Counted from the first letter of the stretch, positions 8,553 through 17,863 are shown. The stretch is DNA of 64,000 bases from Alkalibacillus salilacus (GCF_030812915.1 NZ_JAUSTQ010000002.1:186001-250000), one strand, 5' to 3'. Made by a program: numbers and translations. The notes: a model not told the origin generated them from the sequence alone.

Positions 8553-10781
8553 TTATGGGATAAATGGGTCTGCCGTGTGTTGTCCATCGATGAATTTTAT
8601 TGTAATGGCGCCATTTTCATCTGTACGATAAACAGCAATATCATGCTTAACTAAACGGTCATAAACTTCTGGACTTGGATGATTATAATGATTGTTATGA
8701 CCTACTGAAATAAGGCCTGTAGTTGGGTTTACGTGCTGTAAAAACGATTCAGATGTAGAGGTATCACTCCCGTGATGTGCTACCTTTAAGATATCAACTT
8801 CTCCTAATTTTTCTGCATTCATTAGCTCTTCTTCCACCGAATTAGTGATATCCCCAGTCATGAGTATTGAAAAATCATCATATTCAACTAATACCACAAC
8901 AGAACGTTCATTTTCATCATCTGTTACTTTACCAACATCTGGAGCCAAAACAGTAAATGTGGTATCTTTCCACTTAATTATATCCCCTTTTTCTACCTGC
9001 ATAGTTGTTCCATCCAAAGAGTCTAATTCTGACTGTTCTAATGAATATCGAAATAACAATTCAGGGTGAAAATCATGAATGACTTGTGATGCAGACCCAA
9101 TATGATCATAATCTGCATGACTAATCCACAGACCATCGAGATGCTTAATACCCCGTGACCATAAAAATGGCTTAATAATATTCTCATAATTATCATGCGA
9201 TTGAACTTCAGAGAAAGACACCTCTTCACCTGCATCAAACAAAAACACACCTTCACGATTAGGTAACTCCAACACAACCGCTTCAGCTTGACCGACATCC
9301 AACATCGTTAAATAAAGATTCTTATCAAGGTACACACTATATTGTGCAATTAACAAAATACTAATCATCACACAACCAGCTAAGGCTGCTTTTCCGAGTT
9401 CTTTTAATGCCCATAAACGCATCATGACTAACCAAGATATATAGAACAAGACAATTGCAATCATAGGTGGTTCACCAGTCACCCAAGTCGCAAAATAAGG
9501 TTGACCCATAATGGAAAAAATGGACTGAATTACTTCTTGCATACTTAGAAATACACGCTCTAATAAAAACGAAATGGGTTGAGGTAACCAGACACTAATC
9601 AGTAGTAATATACTTAACGGAATAATTAATACAGAATAAACGGGAACCATGATTAAGTTGATTAAAATGGATAATGCATTCGTGAAATGGAAATGGGTTA
9701 ACTGGATCGGTAAAATGGCGAGCTGGCTTACCAAGCTAATAATCAAGGATTGACTCAACCAATGATTAGATTGAGTTAATAACGACTTAGATAACACAAG
9801 CGAAAACGTCACAACAAATGAAAATTGAAAACCTAACTGATAAATTAAATAAGGATCAATCCACAACACAACTAAAAATATAAACGAAAGAATATCCGTT
9901 GTATCTAATCGTTTTTTATAAAAAGATAAGATAATAAATAGTGCAGCCATTAATCCAGCTCGAATAACTGGAGGATTCGCTCCTGCGATGACAATATAAA
10001 ATGGGATAAAGAATAATAATATGAGGTTAATACGTTCTTTGGGTAACTTTAATCCATACAGTAATACATAATAAATCATACCTAAGGTCAAACCAACATG
10101 AAGCCCTGAAATAGCTAATAAATGAGTAATATTCCAAAATTGATATACACCTAGAACTTCTTCATCTAATCCTTGTCTGTCACCAAATATTAAGGCATTT
10201 AGCCAAGCGATTGTATCCGCCTGATAGGTTTCATTTAGCCCACCCATCAAAGTCGATCGGTATTGATATAGATGGGATAGCACACTATTTCCATCGCAGT
10301 TTATAAGCGTGGGGTTATAACTAATGGCTACAATTCCTTCATTCTGTAAAAATGAACGATAGTCAAATTGACCTGGATTAGTGGCAGGATCAGGTGAGGA
10401 TAATTCGGCTTCTAAATAACATGTAGCTCCATGAACAACATGACTTAATTCCGCCTCTTGGTCAAAGAACAACTGTACACGCTGGCCGTCTTCCAATTCG
10501 GCGACATAAGAATAAGATTGATCATGTATATTTTGGTCCGATTTGATTGTAACAGTGTGTTGGTAATTCCATTTTTCTTGGATTGGAGTTAATGATTGAG
10601 GAGTGGGCGTCAAGAGAAGAGATAGTGTAAATAAAATGAGAGAAGTTATTAACAAACCTCGGTTCTTAGAAAAGTATTCTAAAAACAAATAAATCAAGAT
10701 ACTAATCACAAGAATACCGAGGCCTGTTGGTAAATAACCTGCTACATAAAAAAGTGCAACAATATAAAGTTTTCCACGCAT
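8553..10781 (-). CDS. comEC: ComEC DNA-uptake channel
   Basis: ComEC is the membrane channel that imports single-stranded DNA during transformation. The 742-residue protein has N-terminal hydrophobic helices, an OB-like extracellular segment (about 90-165), the competence domain with LIFGDRQGLD and HLLAISGLHVGLT followed by many membrane helices (about 215-480), and a C-terminal metallo-beta-lactamase-like domain with HADYDHIGS, LMTGDI and VAHHGSD. The gene follows the comEB stop by 4 nt and has no clear Shine-Dalgarno, so translation probably depends on coupling. Length is close to the B. subtilis protein (776). The ORF is intact, so competence remains possible. Confidence 0.94.
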   Translation of the reverse strand: MRGKLYIVALFYVAGYLPTGLGILVISILIYLFLEYFSKNRGLLITSLILFTLSLLLTPTPQSLTPIQEKWNYQHTVTIKSDQNIHDQSYSYVAELEDGQRVQLFFDQEAELSHVVHGATCYLEAELSSPDPATNPGQFDYRSFLQNEGIVAISYNPTLINCDGNSVLSHLYQYRSTLMGGLNETYQADTIAWLNALIFGDRQGLDEEVLGVYQFWNITHLLAISGLHVGLTLGMIYYVLLYGLKLPKERINLILLFFIPFYIVIAGANPPVIRAGLMAALFIILSFYKKRLDTTDILSFIFLVVLWIDPYLIYQLGFQFSFVVTFSLVLSKSLLTQSNHWLSQSLIISLVSQLAILPIQLTHFHFTNALSILINLIMVPVYSVLIIPLSILLLISVWLPQPISFLLERVFLSMQEVIQSIFSIMGQPYFATWVTGEPPMIAIVLFYISWLVMMRLWALKELGKAALAGCVMISILLIAQYSVYLDKNLYLTMLDVGQAEAVVLELPNREGVFLFDAGEEVSFSEVQSHDNYENIIKPFLWSRGIKHLDGLWISHADYDHIGSASQVIHDFHPELLFRYSLEQSELDSLDGTTMQVEKGDIIKWKDTTFTVLAPDVGKVTDDENERSVVVLVEYDDFSILMTGDITNSVEEELMNAEKLGEVDILKVAHHGSDTSTSESFLQHVNPTTGLISVGHNNHYNHPSPEVYDRLVKHDIAVYRTDENGAITIKFIDGQHTADPFIP

Positions 10782-10785
10782 GGAC

Positions 10786-11355
10786 TTATTCAGAGTACGT
10801 AAACAATTGATTCGCTTTCATTCGTAAATCTTTTAACTCCTCTTCACTCGCACCTCGTTCTTCTAACTTTTCAATAAGTGACGTCATGAAATATAATTTA
10901 TCTTTTGTGTTGGTATCGATATGTAAATAATCTAATTCAACCTTCTCAAACTCGACACCCGCTTCTTGCAACAATTCAATCGCATAAGGGTGATTTTTGT
11001 AATCATGAGCGTAATATATTTTTTTGATACCACTTTGAATAATGGTTTTACAGCAATTTAAACATGGAAAATGTGTAACATATATTTCTGCTCCTTCTGT
11101 TGCTACACCAAACTTAGCACATTGTAGAATCGCATTAACTTCTGCGTGAATCGTTCGCACACAATGTCCGTCGATAAGTTTACATCCTTCATCGATACAA
11201 TGGACACTACCTGATGGGCTGCCGTTATACCCTCCAGCAATAACCCGTTTATCACGAACAATCGTAGCACCAACAGCTAAGCGTTCACACGTACTACGTA
11301 ATGCAAGTAAATGGCTTTGTGACATATAATATTGATCCCAAGAAATACGTTCCAT
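10786..11355 (-). CDS. comEB: ComEB, dCMP/deoxycytidylate deaminase family protein
   Basis: A zinc-dependent deaminase of 189 residues. HAEVNAI supplies zinc ligand His70 and catalytic Glu72, and PCLNCC supplies Cys98 and Cys101. It probably deaminates dCMP to dUMP; its link to competence is positional. Two adjacent ATGs are possible. The second (11355) lies 8 nt from AGGAGG and gives MERISWDQYY, like B. subtilis ComEB. It sits between comEA and comEC with a 4-nt gap to comEC. Confidence 0.95.
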   Translation of the reverse strand: MERISWDQYYMSQSHLLALRSTCERLAVGATIVRDKRVIAGGYNGSPSGSVHCIDEGCKLIDGHCVRTIHAEVNAILQCAKFGVATEGAEIYVTHFPCLNCCKTIIQSGIKKIYYAHDYKNHPYAIELLQEAGVEFEKVELDYLHIDTNTKDKLYFMTSLIEKLEERGASEEELKDLRMKANQLFTYSE

Positions 11356-11430
11356 CATTGTTGCCTCCTTATGACTGCAAATACCTTATCTTCATTGTAT
11401 AGAACCGTTCTAACTCCGTAAAGAGAATGA

Positions 11431-12024
11431 TTATGGAACAATTAGGTTTTCTTCGATCTGTTCTAACGTCTTCTCACCTATTCCACTTATATTTAACAAT
11501 TCATCTAAAGACTTAAATGCTCCGTTTTCTTCTCTGTAATCAATAATAGTTTGTGCTTTCTTCTCACCTATTCCTGATAACGATGTTAATTCTTCTGCTG
11601 TAGCTTGATTTATTCTAATTTTCCCATCTTGTTGACTATTATCTATAGATAAATCAGGAGAATTTTGACCATCACTTACTTCAGGTATCATAATAATCAT
11701 TTCATCATACACCAATTCAGCTAAATTAATTTGATGTTCATCTGCATCAGATTTTAATCCTCCAGCATACTCGATGGCATCGACCACTCTATCCCCTTCC
11801 GACATCTCATAAACACCCGGGTCATGTACCGCACCTTTAATATCGACAACTAGAGAATTTTCACTTACTTCACTAACTCTTTCGGTGCTTTCAGTTTCAG
11901 AAGAACGTTCTTCAACTATAACAGGTTGTCCCCCATTCTCGGAGGAACTTGATTGAAAAATGCTAATACCAATAACAACTAAAATCATCACAGTTGTAAC
12001 AATCCATTTTTTTGGAACTAACAT
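11431..12024 (-). CDS. comEA: ComEA, competence DNA receptor
   Basis: ComEA binds incoming double-stranded DNA at the cell surface and hands it to the uptake machinery. The 197-residue protein has an N-terminal membrane anchor (about 6-24), a Ser/Glu-rich linker, an SLBB-type domain (about 57-115, starting VVDIKGAVHDPGVYEM) and a C-terminal double helix-hairpin-helix (RINQATAEELTSLSGIGEKK and LNISGIGEKTLEQI). It is the first gene of comEA-comEB-comEC. I could not find a clear ComK box (AAAA-N5-TTTT) in the 55 nt shared with divergent comER. Confidence 0.95.
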   Translation of the reverse strand: MLVPKKWIVTTVMILVVIGISIFQSSSSENGGQPVIVEERSSETESTERVSEVSENSLVVDIKGAVHDPGVYEMSEGDRVVDAIEYAGGLKSDADEHQINLAELVYDEMIIMIPEVSDGQNSPDLSIDNSQQDGKIRINQATAEELTSLSGIGEKKAQTIIDYREENGAFKSLDELLNISGIGEKTLEQIEENLIVP

Positions 12025-12079
12025 GTTTTGAACCTTCTTTCATATACATAGAGTTAAGTTGGTTTAGAGGAGGATGATT

Positions 12080-12907
12080 ATGAATTGGGGAATAATCGGA
12101 ACAGGTAATATGGGAACAGTATTGTTAAACGCTTTAGTCGATAGTCATGCAGTCGACCAAAAAAACATTTATATTCACAACCGGACATTACTCAAAGCTT
12201 ATCGCCTAAAAGAAACTTATCCTGATGTTCATATTTTACAAACTGTTGATGCCATGGCTGCTTCATGTGATATTATATTTATTTGCACTAAACCGAAAGA
12301 CATTATTTCAGTTGCAAATCGACTCAATCAAAAATTATCAGAGGACCAGCTGGTTGTTTCCATCACAAGTTCAATTTCTTTAGACCACCTGAGTCATATT
12401 CTAAGCTGTCAAACGGCAAGATTAATACCGAGCATTACCAATAGCGCGCTTCGCGGAAAAACATTGTTAACATTTAATGATTCCATAAGTGACGAAATGA
12501 AATATATCCTATGGCAAACATGTAAATTGTTCTCAACACCAGTGGAAATTAGTGAATCACGAGTGAGAATTGCATCAGATTTAGTATCGTGTGGACCTGC
12601 ATTTGTCAGTTATCTTCTTGAAGAATTAATAGAAGCTGCTACAAGCGAAGCGGATATTGATAAGGAATTAGCCACGGAATTAGTGGAGTCCATGATGATT
12701 GGATATGGAGAGTTACTCAAACAAGACCATTTTGATTTAACATCTTTGAAAGAAAAAGTGATGGTTAAAGGTGGGATCACAGGAGTTGGCATGAAAGGCT
12801 TAGAGCAAAGTGTACCTGCTGGCTTTAATGAAGTCTTTATTAAAACACACACTAAATTTAATCGAGAAAAAGGCCATGTCGATGAGTGGATTAATCAATT
12901 GATTTAA
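12080..12907 (+). CDS. comER: ComER, pyrroline-5-carboxylate reductase-like protein
   Basis: A 275-residue NAD(P)-binding protein of the ProC family with the N-terminal Rossmann motif GIIGTGNMG, FICTKPKDI mid-protein and C-terminal CGPAFVSYLLEELIEAA and KGGITGVGMKGLE. Whether it makes proline is doubtful; in B. subtilis ComER is divergent from comE and dispensable for competence. The ATG at 12080 follows AGGAGG by 6 nt; the ATG at 12074 overlaps that site. It converges with yqeM on a shared terminator. Confidence 0.9.
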   Translation: MNWGIIGTGNMGTVLLNALVDSHAVDQKNIYIHNRTLLKAYRLKETYPDVHILQTVDAMAASCDIIFICTKPKDIISVANRLNQKLSEDQLVVSITSSISLDHLSHILSCQTARLIPSITNSALRGKTLLTFNDSISDEMKYILWQTCKLFSTPVEISESRVRIASDLVSCGPAFVSYLLEELIEAATSEADIDKELATELVESMMIGYGELLKQDHFDLTSLKEKVMVKGGITGVGMKGLEQSVPAGFNEVFIKTHTKFNREKGHVDEWINQLI

Positions 12908-12940
12908 AGCGATTACTATTATTTTACTTCATTTAACAAA

Positions 12941-12976
12941 AAAAGCAACCGATAAGTTCACTCATCGGTTGCTTTT
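12941..12976. terminator. Bidirectional terminator between comER and yqeM
   Basis: Perfect 13-bp arms AAAAGCAACCGAT (12941-12953) and ATCGGTTGCTTTT (12964-12976) flank a 10-nt loop. The right arm overlaps the yqeM stop at 12975. Confidence 0.92.
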
Positions 12977-13724
12977 ATATTGAAGTTTTTTGACAAACAT
13001 AAAAGATGCGATTGGCATTCTCTATGTCTGTCTCTCCCCAGTCGCCTGTGATTGTCTTTATTGATAAACCTTTCGATTCGAGTAATTGTCTAACCTCATT
13101 TACCGCAAACACACGTTGTGTATGCGTTTCATCAAATCGGCGGTATAACCCGTTTGATTCCTCAACAAAGAATGTTAGGTCATGCGTGATTTCTCCTGGT
13201 TGCTCTCCTGCCTCACAAAGCCAAACATAACTCAAATCTTCCCGAATTTCCGTAAACATTTCAGCATCAATCAAACCTTCAACATAAGACGAACTGTGAC
13301 TATCAAAAATAAACAAGCCATTTGGATTAAGATGCTGATAGACAGTATCAAACATTTGCTCTAAGCTAGTATAATCAGTTAAATAATTAACAACATCACA
13401 ATAACTCGTAATAATATCATAAGACTGTTCTAATCGCAGTTCACGAATATCGCTTTCAATCCAAGCCACTTTTTGGTCAGCGTATTGTGTCTTTTCTTTG
13501 GCAACATCAATCATCGTCTTAGATTGATCAACACCTACAATTTCATCAAATAAATGAGTCATTGAAAGGGTTAATGTCCCTGTACCACAACCAAGATCCA
13601 ACAACTTCATTGAAAAATGACTTGATGATTCGCCCAATAAACTTTGTGTAAATTGAACCCACTGATTATAAGGCGCATCATCCATCAATTCATCATAAAC
13701 ATAAGCCATGTTCTCATAAATCAT
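12975..13724 (-). CDS. yqeM: YqeM, class I SAM-dependent methyltransferase
   Basis: A 249-residue methyltransferase with the SAM-binding LLDLGCGTGTLTL near residue 42, VGVDQSKTMI and a DIITSYCDVVNYL motif IV region. The substrate is unknown to me. It is the last gene of the yqeG-to-yqeM operon and follows rsfS by 3 nt, which suggests coupling and perhaps a role in ribosome or RNA metabolism. The name rests on similarity and conserved position. Confidence 0.85.
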   Translation of the reverse strand: MIYENMAYVYDELMDDAPYNQWVQFTQSLLGESSSHFSMKLLDLGCGTGTLTLSMTHLFDEIVGVDQSKTMIDVAKEKTQYADQKVAWIESDIRELRLEQSYDIITSYCDVVNYLTDYTSLEQMFDTVYQHLNPNGLFIFDSHSSSYVEGLIDAEMFTEIREDLSYVWLCEAGEQPGEITHDLTFFVEESNGLYRRFDETHTQRVFAVNEVRQLLESKGLSIKTITGDWGETDIENANRIFYVCQKTSI

Positions 13725-13727
13725 CGT

Positions 13728-14075
13728 TTATGACACAGACAGCGACACTTCTTCCGCGTCGCCCCATAGTTTTTCTAAGTTATAATATTGACGCTCTTCA
13801 GCATGGAAAATATGAACAATAACATCGTCTAAATCGACTAAAACCCAGCGTGCATCATCTTTACCTTCTATTTTTTTGACTTCAACACCCTGTTCTTCAA
13901 CAGCATCTTTAATTCCCTTGCTAATTGCATCTACTTGGCGTTCATTTGAACCGTGACAGATTAAGAAGTAATCAGCCATAAGGGAAACTTCTCTCATATC
14001 TAGTGCGACTAAGTTTTCAGCTCGTTTATCATCACATGCTTGAGCCGCAATATTTAATAACTCTTTACTTTCCAT
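13728..14075 (-). CDS. rsfS: RsfS, ribosomal silencing factor
   Basis: RsfS binds uL14 on the 50S subunit and blocks joining with 30S when nutrients are short. The 115-residue protein begins MESKELLNIA and shows the family core ADYFLICHGSNERQVDAI, DARWVLVDLDDVIVHIFH and YYNLEKLWGDA. The ATG at 14075 is right after the yqeK stop and has GGAGG 9 nt upstream; the six extra codons of a longer reading overlap yqeK. Confidence 0.95.
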   Translation of the reverse strand: MESKELLNIAAQACDDKRAENLVALDMREVSLMADYFLICHGSNERQVDAISKGIKDAVEEQGVEVKKIEGKDDARWVLVDLDDVIVHIFHAEERQYYNLEKLWGDAEEVSLSVS

Positions 14076-14076
14076 A

Positions 14077-14661
14077 TTATTTGTAACCTCCATTTTGGTT
14101 AATTAATTTCGTTAATCCATTATATGCTTGAAACGTATCAGGATAAACTGGTTGTCCTTGACTCATTAAGAAAAATATCGTTTGTTGTAATGAATAGTGA
14201 CAAGCTTGATTTAAGTCAACTTTAGCTAATCGTCTAGCTTCGTGCACAGCCTCAAAATTTCTACCTGGCTCAATATAATCGGCTATAAAAATAATTTTTT
14301 CAATTAAACTCATTTGGTTATGTCCTGTTGTGTGCGATTTAATAGCGTTTAAAACCTCTTTATCTTTAACCTGAAACCAATAACGCACCATTTCAGCTCC
14401 AACTGGACCATGCCATAACTCATGATGATATTGAAGTAAATCTTTCGGTAAATTGGTTGACGTGACAATCCAATGTTTTAGCAAAGAAACTTCCATATGC
14501 TTGGCATAATCATGCAAAGCAGCTGCCAACCCAACTTTATAACGATCAGCATCATAATAATCCGCTAAATCTAAAGCTGTTTCAGTTACGCGTTCAACAT
14601 GCTCATATCGCTTAACTGATAATGTCTTTTTTGTCTCTGCTAAAGCTTGTTCAATATTCAT
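14077..14661 (-). CDS. yqeK: YqeK, HD-domain phosphohydrolase (Ap4A hydrolase family)
   Basis: A 194-residue HD-domain protein with HVERVTETAL near residue 20, LHDYAKHM supplying the metal-binding HD, YHHELWHGPVGA and IADYIEPGRNF. Family members (YqeK) have been shown to split diadenosine tetraphosphate symmetrically into two ADP. It overlaps nadD by 11 nt and abuts rsfS, so translation is coupled. The nadD-yqeK-rsfS order is widely conserved. Confidence 0.92.
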   Translation of the reverse strand: MNIEQALAETKKTLSVKRYEHVERVTETALDLADYYDADRYKVGLAAALHDYAKHMEVSLLKHWIVTSTNLPKDLLQYHHELWHGPVGAEMVRYWFQVKDKEVLNAIKSHTTGHNQMSLIEKIIFIADYIEPGRNFEAVHEARRLAKVDLNQACHYSLQQTIFFLMSQGQPVYPDTFQAYNGLTKLINQNGGYK

Positions 14662-15211
14662 AAAGTCGATACTCCTTTATATAATCAAACACAGACTGAG
14701 GTAGCCCATCAGGTTTATTATGCGCGTGTAGTTGGTTTCTAATGTCGCTTGACGATACATTGACTTCTTCCATTTCAATACGTAATACTGATGAGTCATT
14801 GAAGTCAGAACCATGCCTTGAGACACCGATAAACTGAATCAATGACTTAAGTTCATCAATTCCGTACCAATTTGGTAAATAATCAACCATGTCACCGCCT
14901 ATAATGAAATAGAATTGTACATTAGGATACCGATTTTTCAATTCTTTAACAGTCTCTAATGTATAGGAACGACCCTCTCGTTCACTCTCAATTTCAGTCA
15001 CAAACAAATTTTGTTCATTTTCACTTAACGCGTGAAGCATATTAACTCGATGTTCAAAAGAGACATTAGCAGGTTCTTTATGAGGTGGTTGATACGTCGG
15101 CATTAACCATATTTCATCAAGTATTAGTTGCTCTAACACCGTTTGACATATTTTCAAATGACCTTGATGAGGTGGATCAAATGTACCACCAAAAATTCCT
15201 ATACGACGCAT
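14651..15211 (-). CDS. nadD: Nicotinate-nucleotide adenylyltransferase
   Basis: NadD adenylates nicotinate mononucleotide to deamido-NAD in NAD synthesis. The 186-residue protein begins MRRIGIFGGTFDPPHQGHL, the nucleotidyltransferase GGTFDPxHxGH motif, and carries the C-terminal SSSDIRNQL (ISSTxxR-type) motif. The ATG at 15211 follows AAGGTG. A 35-codon longer reading would run into yhbY. It overlaps yqeK by 11 nt. Confidence 0.95.
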   Translation of the reverse strand: MRRIGIFGGTFDPPHQGHLKICQTVLEQLILDEIWLMPTYQPPHKEPANVSFEHRVNMLHALSENEQNLFVTEIESEREGRSYTLETVKELKNRYPNVQFYFIIGGDMVDYLPNWYGIDELKSLIQFIGVSRHGSDFNDSSVLRIEMEEVNVSSSDIRNQLHAHNKPDGLPQSVFDYIKEYRLYEY

Positions 15212-15224
15212 CTTCGTCACACCT

Positions 15225-15515
15225 TTATGGGAGATCAATCTGCTTATATTCACGTGATTCACGATATAGAATAATGACATTTCCAATGATTTGAACGATA
15301 TAAGCACCTGTTCCATTAGCTATTTGTTCAGCTAAATCCTCTTTACTTTCGAAATTATTTTGTAAAACAGAAACTTTAATAAGTTCTCGCTTTTCCAAAG
15401 TTTCATCAATTTGTTCAATCATATTGTCATTCAAACCATTTTTACCAATTTGAAAAACAGGCGTTAAATGGTGAGCATGTTTGCGTAGAAATCGTTTTTG
15501 TTTTCCAGTTAACAC
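15225..15515 (-). CDS. yhbY: YhbY-type RNA-binding protein (CRM domain; B. subtilis YqeI)
   Basis: A 96-residue single CRM-domain protein beginning MLTGKQKRFLRKHAHHLTP with the characteristic FQIGKNGLN loop (GxxG-type RNA contact). Such proteins associate with pre-50S particles. It sits between aroE and nadD in the operon, 13 nt before nadD. GAGGA lies upstream of the ATG. Confidence 0.93.
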   Translation of the reverse strand: MLTGKQKRFLRKHAHHLTPVFQIGKNGLNDNMIEQIDETLEKRELIKVSVLQNNFESKEDLAEQIANGTGAYIVQIIGNVIILYRESREYKQIDLP

Positions 15516-15533
15516 AGTGGTGTCCTCCTCGAG

Positions 15534-16316
15534 TTATTCATTCATAGTCCATATTTCAAATGCTTTGACCGCTTGATAGTATAACATGGATTCTCCAAAA
15601 AGTAAGGGACAACCTTCCTCATGAGCTTCTATTAACAATTTAGTCCACGTCGGCTGATAAACAATATCACTTATGATCGGATTAGACTCCAGCCCTTTCA
15701 ATGCAATAATAGATTGATGATCATTCGGTGCCATACCGACAATCGTTGTATTTATAACTAAATCAACTTGAGATAAGACCGAAGCCACTTGTGACCACTT
15801 AATTGTTTCTATTTCAGGAAATATAGACGCTAATTCTGAAGCTTTCGATTGTGTTCGATTAGCAATAAGAATACGTCCTAACTGATGGGTCACTAATTGA
15901 TGAGTAATCCCCTTAGCTGCTCCACCAGCACCCAACACTAAAACTGTTTTCTCCTGTCTATTTTTAAACCAATCTGGATAGTCTTGCTTAAGAGATTCAA
16001 TATAACCTAATCCGTCTGTATTGTAGCCAATCAATCGTCCATTCACTATTTTAACCGTATTAACGGATTGCATGACTTCTGCGGACGTTTCTAAAGCATC
16101 TAAAAACGGAATAATCGTTTCTTTATATGGGACTGTTACGTTGAAGCCTTTATAGCCTTTGGTTATTAAATGCTCAAGCGTTTCTGAAATTATCGATTCA
16201 TCTATTGAGAACAGATGATATTCTCCTGCTAAACCATTCTCCGCTAGCAATTTATGATGGATGGCAGGTGACTTCGAATGCTCTACAGATTTCCCAATTA
16301 AACCAAGCTTGTACAT
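15534..16316 (-). CDS. aroE: Shikimate dehydrogenase
   Basis: AroE reduces 3-dehydroshikimate to shikimate with NADPH. The 260-residue protein has the substrate-binding GKSVEHSKSPAIHH at the N-terminus, FNVTVPYKE with the catalytic Lys, NTDGLGY, the nucleotide-binding VLGAGGAAKGI and ANRTQSKA. It belongs to the yqeG operon. A 356-bp GC-rich structured repeat lies in the 439-nt gap from yqeH, whereas most gaps in this operon are under 20 nt. Confidence 0.96.
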   Translation of the reverse strand: MYKLGLIGKSVEHSKSPAIHHKLLAENGLAGEYHLFSIDESIISETLEHLITKGYKGFNVTVPYKETIIPFLDALETSAEVMQSVNTVKIVNGRLIGYNTDGLGYIESLKQDYPDWFKNRQEKTVLVLGAGGAAKGITHQLVTHQLGRILIANRTQSKASELASIFPEIETIKWSQVASVLSQVDLVINTTIVGMAPNDHQSIIALKGLESNPIISDIVYQPTWTKLLIEAHEEGCPLLFGESMLYYQAVKAFEIWTMNE

Positions 16317-16377
16317 AAACGTAACACCCTTTATTTAGCTTCTTTATGTTTATAATTAAATGTTGATTTAGCACTTA

Positions 16378-16733
16378 GTTGTTGAATTGTGAGAAGCGAA
16401 GGTGGCGACTCCTGGTCAAATAAGTTCGGTCACGTCCTATGACCAACGTTGACATTAGGCCGTCCGGGCCGTCACGGGAAAAGCACGAGTCTCGACACCC
16501 CACAGGAAGCGCTTTTCTTCCGAGGGATGCACCTGCGTCTGCAAGTCAACGCTTCGAAGTAGGCTTCCTCGGTGCAAGTTGCAAGGTAGCACATTCGATG
16601 ATGTAAACTGGCTCGAGCCGTGCCCCTGCATAGAAAACACTGTGAAAAACGAACGTAGTGAGATTGAACAGATGTTGCACTTGTGCCCTATGGGTAAAAG
16701 CGTCCACCGAAAGCGGATCACAAGATCAACAAC
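16378..16733. repeat. Structured GC-rich repeat, copy A (long form with three hairpin insertions)
   Basis: Copy A of an inverted-ended repeat also present at 45660-45805 and 59230-59375. The ends are GTTGTTGAATTGTGAG and CACAAGATCAACAAC. Relative to the 146-bp copies it has three extra blocks at about 16415-16474, 16526-16608 and 16626-16692. Each begins and ends with complementary bases (GTCAA/TTGAC with inner GGTCA/TGACC; TGCACC/GGTGCA; CATAG/CTATG). It lies inside the yqeH-aroE gap of an operon read on the opposite strand. An 88-codon ORF within it is not credible. Confidence 0.85.
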
Positions 16734-16755
16734 TTAAATAAATATAGTCGATTAT

Positions 16756-17862
16756 TTATATAATGGCATCGCGTACAATGATTCTAACACCCTTAGGTGC
16801 GTAGGCAGTTACAGATGTTTTCCCCTTCGGCACTGTAACCCAGCCAAGTCCAGAAAACACAATATCTTGTTTATGATTTCTATTTAACTGCAACGTCTGT
16901 GGTTCTAAAGGTGGCATCTCATCTAATGTTTCATCTGATGGAGGTGATAATAACTCCCCAGCATGTTGATCATATAATAAGTCAGCTTTATCTGTTTTAG
17001 TACGATGGATATGAATATCATTAGATACATAACAAACAAAGCCTTTACGTTCATCCACTTTATCAATATCCAAACGTGCTAAAGCGCCAAAAAACAATGT
17101 TTGGTCCGACTCTAATTGGAAGACTTTTGGTTTAACCTCTTTATCAGGTGTAATAACTTTCAAATCATTTTTTGATAAATAATGAGCCATCTGATGACGA
17201 TTAATAATTCCTGGTGTATCAATAAGTGACGACTGATCATCTAATGGTATATCAATAAATCCAAGGGTAGTTCCAGGGAAATAAGATGTTGTAATAACTT
17301 GTTCTTGTTCAATTGAACGGTTAATTAAGTAGTTAATAAAAGTAGATTTACCTACATTCGTACAGCCCACAACGAAGATGTCTCTACCTTGTCTTAGTCG
17401 TTCTAGTTCAAAGGCGCATTCTTCCATATTCGTACCTGTCTTAGAACTGACTAGGTAAACATCTTTTACTTTTAGCCCGAATTCTTTTGCTACGCGCTTC
17501 ATCCAATGCTTTACTTTATTAAGATTGATCGAGCTAGGCAATAAATCCACTTTATTGCCTACCAATATAATTTCGTTTTGGCCGACAAAACGGTTTAGAC
17601 CGTCGACAAAACTGCCATGTACGTCAAACAAATCAACAATATTAACAACTAATCCGTCGTGGTCTCCGATTTCATGTAATAAGTTAAGGAAATCATCGTC
17701 CGTCAAGTCAACATCTTGTACTTCATTATAATGTTTTAAGCGAAAACATCTTTTACAGATAACATCTTCTCGTTCTAAAGCTGAAACTGGCGCATAACCT
17801 ACCTTATTCTCATCTTCCGTTTGAATCTTAGCACCACAGCCTTGGCAGTAAATTGTCTCCAT
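16756..17862 (-). CDS. yqeH: YqeH, circularly permuted GTPase for 30S assembly
   Basis: YqeH is needed for 30S biogenesis. The 368-residue protein has an N-terminal zinc finger (CQGCGAKIQ and ICKRCFRLKHY), then G motifs in permuted order: NKVDLLP (G4), VSSKTG (G5), GCTNVGKSTF (G1), and DTPG (G3). A C-terminal domain follows. It is 1 nt from yqeG upstream. Length matches B. subtilis YqeH (366). Confidence 0.96.
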   Translation of the reverse strand: METIYCQGCGAKIQTEDENKVGYAPVSALEREDVICKRCFRLKHYNEVQDVDLTDDDFLNLLHEIGDHDGLVVNIVDLFDVHGSFVDGLNRFVGQNEIILVGNKVDLLPSSINLNKVKHWMKRVAKEFGLKVKDVYLVSSKTGTNMEECAFELERLRQGRDIFVVGCTNVGKSTFINYLINRSIEQEQVITTSYFPGTTLGFIDIPLDDQSSLIDTPGIINRHQMAHYLSKNDLKVITPDKEVKPKVFQLESDQTLFFGALARLDIDKVDERKGFVCYVSNDIHIHRTKTDKADLLYDQHAGELLSPPSDETLDEMPPLEPQTLQLNRNHKQDIVFSGLGWVTVPKGKTSVTAYAPKGVRIIVRDAII

Positions 17863-17863
17863 A

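Noticed and set aside
16455-16721. 88-codon minus-strand ORF in the aroE-yqeH gap
   Set aside because: It lies wholly within copy A of the repeat, shows no protein-like features and is not open in the shorter copies.
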